Source of the DNA: Lachnospiraceae bacterium | Lineage (GTDB): Bacteria; Bacillota; Clostridia; Lachnospirales; Lachnospiraceae | Length of the DNA: 10,953 nucleotides | Direction: 5' to 3' | Assembly (NCBI GenBank): GCA_021205045.1 | Contig: JAJPYH010000216.1 | Span: 1 to 10,953 of the forward strand | In this document: in pieces, positions 7,074-10,953 of the stretch | Layout: every line of letters begins with the position of its first letter | Numbering within the stretch: position 1 is the stretch's first letter | Program-made: the position numbers and the translations under genes | The notes under the pieces: model-generated | What the model was told of the DNA's origin: nothing | Databases searched by the model: none | Seen by the model: only the letters and a program-made list of their open reading frames with translations

Positions 7074-7530
7074 ATTTCCCTGATCCGGAAGGGCTTCTAT
7101 GACGGTCTGATCTTTCATCGGGTCATCAAAGGCTTCATGATCCAGGGAGGCGACCCGGAGGGCACCGGTATGGGAGGCCCCGGCTATTCTATTCGTGGTG
7201 AATTCAACCAGAACGGCTACCCGAACAGTTTAAAGCACACCAAAGGAGTTCTCTCCATGGCCCGCTCCATGAACCCCAATTCCGCCGGCAGCCAGTTCTT
7301 TATCATGCATGCTCCGGCTCCCCACTTAGACGGCGCATATGCCGCCTTCGGCAAAGTGACCGAGGGTCTGGATGTCGTCGACAAAATCGCGTCCGTGCGC
7401 ACCGACTACAACGACAGACCCTTAGAGGAACAGCGCATGGCTTCCGTAACCGTGGAAACCTTCGGCGAGGAATATCCTGAACCGGATAAAATCCTCGCGC
7501 ACAGGAGATAAACTGCCTTAACCAAATAGT

Positions 7531-7559
7531 ATTATAGGTTTCACCGAAAGGACTGTCAA
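7531..7559 (-). promoter_or_regulatory. Perfect consensus promoter, antisense to the cyclophilin gene
   Basis: On the minus strand, TTGACA (7559-7554) is separated by exactly 17 bases from TATAAT (7536-7531): 6/6 and 6/6 at optimal spacing. Transcription would begin near 7524, cross the entire cyclophilin pseudogene as antisense, and point at the GNAT-MATE-SseB-galE block. No minus-strand ORF begins close downstream, so it may make an antisense or small RNA, or a long leader for the GNAT gene about 730 bases on. Confidence 0.72.
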
Positions 7560-7616
7560 GAAAAAAGTCACCTGTCTGTCGTTTACATTTTGTTCATAAT
7601 TTATTTTCTGAATGTT

Positions 7617-7648
7617 AAATTTGGTATCAAGAAATATCCAAATTTTTT
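7617..7648 (+). terminator. Rho-independent terminator-like hairpin after the cyclophilin gene
   Basis: AAATTTGG (7617-7624) pairs with CCAAATTT (7638-7645) and is followed by a T-tract (7643-7648). The stem is AT-rich, so it is of moderate strength. It is placed about 105 bases after the cyclophilin stop. Confidence 0.55.
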
Positions 7649-7699
7649 CTGTAGTATATAAACCAAGACAGGATAACAAAATTCTTTTTCATAAACAAG

Positions 7700-7726
7700 A
7701 ACCCAGTAGAAGCAGTCTGCTGGGTT
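7700..7726. terminator. Hairpin, possible bidirectional terminator
   Basis: AACCCAGTAG (7700-7709) pairs with CTGCTGGGTT (7717-7726), ten pairs with one G-T wobble and a 7-base loop. It is followed on the plus strand by a pyrimidine-rich TCCTCCTTTTC stretch. It is one of several stacked hairpins between convergently oriented transcripts. Confidence 0.45.
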
Positions 7727-7742
7727 TCCTCCTTTTCAGAAA

Positions 7743-7775
7743 GACAGCGGCATTTAGTCGCTGTCTCTTTCTTTT
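7743..7775 (+). terminator. Terminator-like hairpin with pyrimidine tail
   Basis: GACAGCG (7743-7749) pairs with CGCTGTC (7759-7765) across a 9-base loop, followed by TCTTTCTTTT on the plus strand. It would act on plus-strand readthrough from the cyclophilin side. Confidence 0.5.
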
Positions 7776-7782
7776 GCAGGAA

Positions 7783-7820
7783 AAATCCCCGGCTCCGCCA
7801 ATAACGGCCGCCGGGGATTT
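7783..7820. terminator. Strong bidirectional terminator, serves fba on the minus strand
   Basis: AAATCCCCGGC (7783-7793) pairs perfectly with GCCGGGGATTT (7810-7820), 11 bp, with a small inner CCG/CGG pairing. On the minus strand the stem ends in TTTTT (7785-7781), fitting termination of the aldolase transcript about 50 bases after its stop. On the plus strand it is followed by CTTTTGTCTTTT. Confidence 0.8.
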
Positions 7821-7872
7821 CTTTTGTCTTTTGTAATTAGAGCAAACAGCTTTATGCCGTTCACCAATAGTC

Positions 7873-8736
7873 TCAGGCCTTGTCCACAGAACCGAACAGC
7901 TCCATCTTCTCCTTGACAGTAGCCTTGATCGCCTCAAAGCCGGGGGCCAGAAGCTTACGCGGGTCATACCCCTTGCCCTGCAGATCCTTGCCCTCTTCCA
8001 CATACTTACGGGTCGCCGCCGCGAAAGAAAGCTGGCATTCGGTGTTCACATTGATCTTGGCTACACCCAGAGTAATGGCCTTCTTGATCATGTCAGCCGG
8101 GATACCGGTACCGCCGTGCAGCACCAGAGGCATATCGCCGGTCAGAGCCTGGATAGCGTCCAGAGTCTCAAAGCTTAAACCCTTCCAGTTGGCCGGATAT
8201 TTGCCGTGGATGTTGCCAATGCCCGCCGCCAGGAAATCAATGCCCAGATCAGCGATAGCCTTGCACTCTTTCGGATCCGCGCACTCGCCCATGCCAATCA
8301 CACCGTCTTCCTCGCCGCCGATGGCACCAACCTCAGCCTCGATGGAAACACCCTTTGCGTGTGCAGCAGCTACCAGCTCCGTAGTCTTGGCCACATTCTC
8401 CTCAATCGGATAGTGAGAGCCATCGAACATGATGGAGGAGAAGCCTGCCTCCAGGCACTTATAGCAGCCATCATAAGTGCCGTGATCCAGATGCAATGCC
8501 ACCGGAACGGTAATCTTTAAATCCTTGAGCATGCCATTGACCATGCCTACCACTACATCAAAGCCGCCCATATACTTGCCGGCGCCTTCGGATACACCCA
8601 GAATGACCGGGGAGTTTAACTCCTGAGCGGTCAGAAGAATCGCCTTGGTCCACTCCAGATTGTTAATATTAAACTGGCCTACCGCGTAATGTCCGGCCTT
8701 GGCCTTCTGAAGCATCTCCGTTGCTGAAACTAACAT
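7873..8736 (-). CDS. fba: Class II fructose-1,6-bisphosphate aldolase
   Basis: This is the zinc-dependent glycolytic and gluconeogenic aldolase, splitting fructose 1,6-bisphosphate to dihydroxyacetone phosphate and glyceraldehyde 3-phosphate. It has 287 residues, normal for the short bacterial class II form. Visible active-site elements are HLDHG (residues 82-86: zinc-ligand His82 or His85 region and catalytic Asp84), SIEAEVGAIGGEEDG, NIHGKYP (zinc His177), LVLHGGTGIP (zinc His207) and KINVNTE (phosphate binding). A GTG at 8742 is also in frame, but AGGAGG sits only 3 bases from it and 9 from ATG 8736, so ATG 8736 is chosen. It lies 30 bases after the HPr-like gene and is probably cotranscribed with it. 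A tagatose- or sedoheptulose-bisphosphate specificity is possible within this family but less likely. Confidence 0.94.
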   Translation of the reverse strand: MLVSATEMLQKAKAGHYAVGQFNINNLEWTKAILLTAQELNSPVILGVSEGAGKYMGGFDVVVGMVNGMLKDLKITVPVALHLDHGTYDGCYKCLEAGFSSIMFDGSHYPIEENVAKTTELVAAAHAKGVSIEAEVGAIGGEEDGVIGMGECADPKECKAIADLGIDFLAAGIGNIHGKYPANWKGLSFETLDAIQALTGDMPLVLHGGTGIPADMIKKAITLGVAKINVNTECQLSFAAATRKYVEEGKDLQGKGYDPRKLLAPGFEAIKATVKEKMELFGSVDKA

Positions 8737-8766
8737 ATTCACATACCTCCTTTTTATGGAAAGCGC

Positions 8767-9027
8767 TTATGCGCTCTGTCCCGATAAATATTTCTCAATC
8801 TGGGCAACGGCCTCTTCCTCATCAGCGCCATCCGCCGTGATTTCCAGATCTGTTGCGTTTTCCGTGCACAATGTCATCATGCCCATGATGCTTTTCGCAT
8901 TAAAGCGATGCTTGTCATTGCGGATATAAATCTGACTGCTGAACCGGTTCGCAACCTGCACCAGCACAGCCACCGGTCTGACATCCAGTCCTGAATCCAG
9001 CTGGATTTTTACATTTTTCTTAATCAT
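8767..9027 (-). CDS. HPr-like protein with Asp in place of His15 (Crh-like)
   Basis: This 86-residue protein has the HPr fold and length. In HPr the phosphate from enzyme I is carried on His15 within GLHARP; here the aligned residues are GLDVRP, with Asp at position 15. Ser46, the target of HPr kinase, is present in KSIMGMM at exactly position 46. The pattern matches Bacillus Crh, where residue 15 is Gln and only Ser46 phosphorylation matters, so I infer a role in CcpA-dependent catabolite regulation rather than PTS sugar transport. A strong GGAGGAG site precedes ATG 9027. It sits downstream of whiA, as crh does in Bacillus, and just upstream of fba. That the protein cannot accept phosphate from enzyme I is inference from the missing His. 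Confidence 0.9.
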   Translation of the reverse strand: MIKKNVKIQLDSGLDVRPVAVLVQVANRFSSQIYIRNDKHRFNAKSIMGMMTLCTENATDLEITADGADEEEAVAQIEKYLSGQSA

Positions 9028-9063
9028 GATACTCCTCCATTGACTAAAGTATAACTAATCTAC

Positions 9064-9093
9064 GATCAACGGCAGTCAGGGCTGTCGTTGATC
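9064..9093. other. 12-bp hairpin directly after the whiA stop
   Basis: GATCAACGGCAG (9064-9075) pairs with CTGTCGTTGATC (9082-9093), twelve pairs including one G-T wobble, with a 6-base loop. It abuts the whiA stop codon (9094-9096). No T-run follows on either strand, so it is not a standard terminator. An RNA-stability or processing element between whiA and the HPr-like gene is plausible. Confidence 0.65.
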
Positions 9094-9996
9094 TTAACAG
9101 GTCCGCTCCTCTCTGAGCTGATCTGCATAGTCACTGATTCTGCGGAGCCTGTGATTGACTCCGGACTTTCCAACCGGCGGCGTCAGATACTCTCCCAGTT
9201 CCCTTAAGGATGCCTCCGGATGCTCCAGCCGTACTCCGGCCATCTCGTAAAGCCCTTCAGGCAGACTCTCCAGCCCACGGACAGAAGCAATATACTCAAT
9301 ATCCTGTACCTGCTTCTCCGCGGCCGTAACTGTCTTGCGGATATTGGAGGTCTCGCAGTTCACCCTGCGGTTGACGCTGTTGCGTATCTCCTTATAGGCA
9401 CGCATATTCTCCAGCTCCAGCAGCGAGGTATGGGCTCCCATATTGCCCAGAAGCTCCACTATGGCCGAACCCTCCTTGAGATAAACGATGTGGCTCTGCT
9501 TTCTGACTAACACTCTGGCTTCCACCCCCAGCGCTTTCAGCTGCGCGGATAAAAAGGACGCCTGTTCCTCACAATCGCAGGCAAACTCCATATGATATCC
9601 CCTTCTGGGATCGCTGATGGAGCCGCACACCAGAAATGCACCCCGGACAAATGCCCGTCTGCAGCACACTCTCTCAGACAAATCTTTCACTGCTTCCTGT
9701 TCAGCATGATCAATGAAATGTAAAAAATGAAACAGTTCTTCCTCTGTCAGGTCTTTTTCAGTTTCTATATTAAAGGTTTTTTTAATCAATGTAAAGCCTT
9801 TTTTTATGACCAGCCCGTTTTCTGAGCGAAACCCCAGGGTATAGCAGTCCTCCCGCACTCTGCCAATCTGGCCCCCGTACTCGTACATACCCATCAGCTC
9901 CGCTCGGCGGCAGTGTCCGGGAGCAGGCAAAATTGCTGCCAGCTCACGCTTCACGCCGGCGGAAAAGGATTTTTTTTCTTCTAATTCGTCAGCCAT
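9094..9996 (-). CDS. whiA: DNA-binding protein WhiA
   Basis: WhiA joins a LAGLIDADG homing-endonuclease-like N-terminal fold to a C-terminal helix-turn-helix. It is a sporulation regulator in Streptomyces, and in Bacillus it affects division and chromosome segregation. At 300 residues the length is normal. Family motifs are SFSAGVKRELA near the N-terminus, CCRRAFVRGAFLVCGSISDP (about 111-130), SHIVYLKEGSAIVELLGNMGA (described at about 168-188) and EIRNSVNRRVNCETSNIRKT (203-222). The C-terminal HTH lies in HPEASLRELGEYLTPPVGKS (259-278). It starts at ATG 9996, eight bases before the murB stop, with a GGGGG stretch as ribosome site, so translation is probably coupled to murB. The start is slightly longer at the N-terminus than the MSF start common in the family. 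Confidence 0.95.
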   Translation of the reverse strand: MADELEEKKSFSAGVKRELAAILPAPGHCRRAELMGMYEYGGQIGRVREDCYTLGFRSENGLVIKKGFTLIKKTFNIETEKDLTEEELFHFLHFIDHAEQEAVKDLSERVCCRRAFVRGAFLVCGSISDPRRGYHMEFACDCEEQASFLSAQLKALGVEARVLVRKQSHIVYLKEGSAIVELLGNMGAHTSLLELENMRAYKEIRNSVNRRVNCETSNIRKTVTAAEKQVQDIEYIASVRGLESLPEGLYEMAGVRLEHPEASLRELGEYLTPPVGKSGVNHRLRRISDYADQLREERTC

Positions 9997-10906
9997 CGGT
10001 CTGCCCCCAATAAATTACCTCAGGTTCCAGCGTCACGCCGAAGGCTTTCTCTACCCCGGCGATGACTTTCTGCATCAGAAGTCTGACCTGCGCACAGGTG
10101 GCATTCCCCCTGTTGATCACAAAGCCGCAGTGCTTCTCGCTGACACAGGCGTCGCCTACCTGATATCCGGAAAAGCCCGCATCCTGAATCAGCTTCCCCG
10201 CATAATATCCTGCCGGACGTTTAAAAGTGCTGCCGGCGCTTGGATATTCCAGGGGCTGCTTTTCCCGGCGCCTCTTGGCATACTCCGCCATGTGGAATTT
10301 GATCTGCGCCCGATCCCCCGGCACAAGCTCCATGGTTACAGAAGCTACAATCAGTTCCCGTTCCTTCATGGCGCTGGTGCGATAGGCAAATCCCAGCTCT
10401 TCCCCGGAAAGCCTCAACAATTTTCCCTCTCTGTCATAGGCCTCCACACAGACAACCACCTGGCTCATTTCCCCTCCATAAGCGCCCGCGTTCATTATCA
10501 CACCTCCGCCTATGGAACCCGGAATTCCCTGAGCAAATTCCAGCCCGGAAAGGGCTTCGTCACAGGCACATCTGGAAATTTTGCTCATAAGCGCTCCAGC
10601 CTGAGCTGTGATCCGGTTACCCTCCACCCTGATTGCGGAAAAAGGCTCCCCCATGCACATCACCACACCAGGAACCCCCTGATCGTCCACCAGAAGGTTG
10701 GATCCGTTGCCCATCAGGTGTAAATCCACCTGATATGTCCGGCAAAAATCCAGTATCTTTGGAATATCTCCCTCATTTGAAACACAGACAAAGCACTCTG
10801 CCGCGCCCCCGATCTTAAAGGTGGTATGCTTTGAGAGCGGCTCCTGCCACAAAATCTGTAAATGTGCCGAAAACTTCTCGCTGAAGGCTTTCTTCCAATC
10901 CATCAT
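9989..10906 (-). CDS. murB: UDP-N-acetylenolpyruvoylglucosamine reductase
   Basis: MurB is the FAD-dependent, NADPH-using cytoplasmic enzyme that reduces UDP-GlcNAc-enolpyruvate to UDP-MurNAc, the second committed step of peptidoglycan precursor synthesis. From ATG 10906 it has 305 residues, in the range of the shorter Gram-positive (type II) form. FAD-binding segments are HLMGNGSNLLV and GIPGSIGGGVIMNAGAYGGE (about residues 127-146). The YRTS motif carries the conserved Arg (about 176), GSTFKRP the catalytic Ser (about 226) and LEPEVIYWG the late Glu (about 296). AAAGG stands nine bases before ATG 10906. An in-frame GTG at 10933 lacks a ribosome site; ATG 10903 is an alternative. The frame stays open to the window edge, but the homology begins near MDWKKAF. 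It overlaps whiA by eight bases. Confidence 0.95.
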   Translation of the reverse strand: MMDWKKAFSEKFSAHLQILWQEPLSKHTTFKIGGAAECFVCVSNEGDIPKILDFCRTYQVDLHLMGNGSNLLVDDQGVPGVVMCMGEPFSAIRVEGNRITAQAGALMSKISRCACDEALSGLEFAQGIPGSIGGGVIMNAGAYGGEMSQVVVCVEAYDREGKLLRLSGEELGFAYRTSAMKERELIVASVTMELVPGDRAQIKFHMAEYAKRRREKQPLEYPSAGSTFKRPAGYYAGKLIQDAGFSGYQVGDACVSEKHCGFVINRGNATCAQVRLLMQKVIAGVEKAFGVTLEPEVIYWGQTDG

Positions 10907-10953
10907 TATATTCTGCCTTTCTGCGAAAGGCACCGATGGGGTTATGAAACAGC

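Larger units (their letters stand above)
6854..7511 (+). pseudogene. Peptidyl-prolyl cis-trans isomerase (cyclophilin type), disrupted by a MITE
   Basis: Cyclophilins catalyse cis-trans isomerisation of prolyl peptide bonds; without a signal peptide this one would be cytoplasmic (PpiB-like). The frame starts at ATG 6854 after AAAGGAGA and reads MAQNPVVTIT to residue 33. It then enters an inserted element and hits TAA at 6965 after four foreign residues. Removing the 113-bp element plus one 8-bp duplicate (121 bases, also a frameshift) restores 178 continuous codons. Restored motifs are FYDGLIFHRVIKGFMIQGGD (residues 41-60, catalytic Arg49), SQFFIMHAPAPHLDG (106-120) and AAFGKVTEGLDVVDKI (123-138). 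An ATG at 7137 could restart translation, but that product would begin at restored residue 55, lacking the first strands and the catalytic Arg. The gene is therefore very probably inactive. It is monocistronic, between two minus-strand blocks. Confidence 0.95.

Noticed and set aside
7551..7575. A GGACTGTCAAG-like stretch resembling an insertion-sequence end
   Set aside because: No partner end, target duplication or transposase remnant is visible nearby. The TGTCAA part is better explained as the -35 of the antisense promoter.
1..10953. CRISPR arrays, tRNA or rRNA genes, phage or toxin-antitoxin modules
   Set aside because: No regularly spaced repeats, tRNA-like or rRNA segments, or recognisable defence or phage proteins were seen on either strand.
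10907..10953. Upstream gene end before murB
   Set aside because: A TAA at 10942-10944 in another frame could be an upstream stop, but only three codons would lie in the window, so no gene can be supported.

Overview
The window looks like a chromosomal segment of a low- to mid-GC Clostridia genome, most likely Lachnospiraceae. This rests on strong AGGAGG-type ribosome sites, a murB-whiA-HPr cluster, a UAP-type UDP-sugar pyrophosphorylase beside galE, and an 87-residue conserved-looking clostridial ORF. The family-level assignment is inference; no rRNA or marker search was possible.

Layout, left to right. A promoter at 15-43 points out of the left edge. A small (p)ppGpp synthetase (minus) and an 87-residue unknown protein (plus) diverge around an intergenic region with a perfect 20-bp inverted repeat. 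A minus-strand block follows in the transcription order GNAT acetyltransferase, MATE transporter, SseB-like protein, UDP-sugar pyrophosphorylase, galE (6790 down to 1345). The MATE gene carries a one-base frameshift at a run of seven T. The SseB and pyrophosphorylase genes overlap by 4 bases (ATGA), and galE then completes a nucleotide-sugar module.

The most striking feature is at 6854-7511. A plus-strand cyclophilin (ppiB-type) gene is interrupted after codon 33 by a 113-bp non-coding element with 12-bp perfect terminal inverted repeats, further internal pairing and an 8-bp target duplication. This is a miniature inverted-repeat transposable element. Removing the element and one duplicate restores an unbroken 178-residue cyclophilin. 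Just past the gene, on the opposite strand, is a perfect TTGACA-17-TATAAT promoter that would transcribe antisense across the broken gene toward the GNAT-MATE block.

The right third is a compact minus-strand run: murB, whiA (8-base overlap), an HPr-like protein with Asp at the position of the phosphorylatable His15 but with Ser46 retained (Crh-like), and class II fructose-bisphosphate aldolase. It ends in a GC-rich hairpin terminator. It groups cell-wall precursor synthesis, a division/sporulation-type regulator, a carbon-catabolite signalling protein and a glycolytic enzyme. The 361-base gap at 7512-7872 holds the antisense promoter and four hairpins but no gene.
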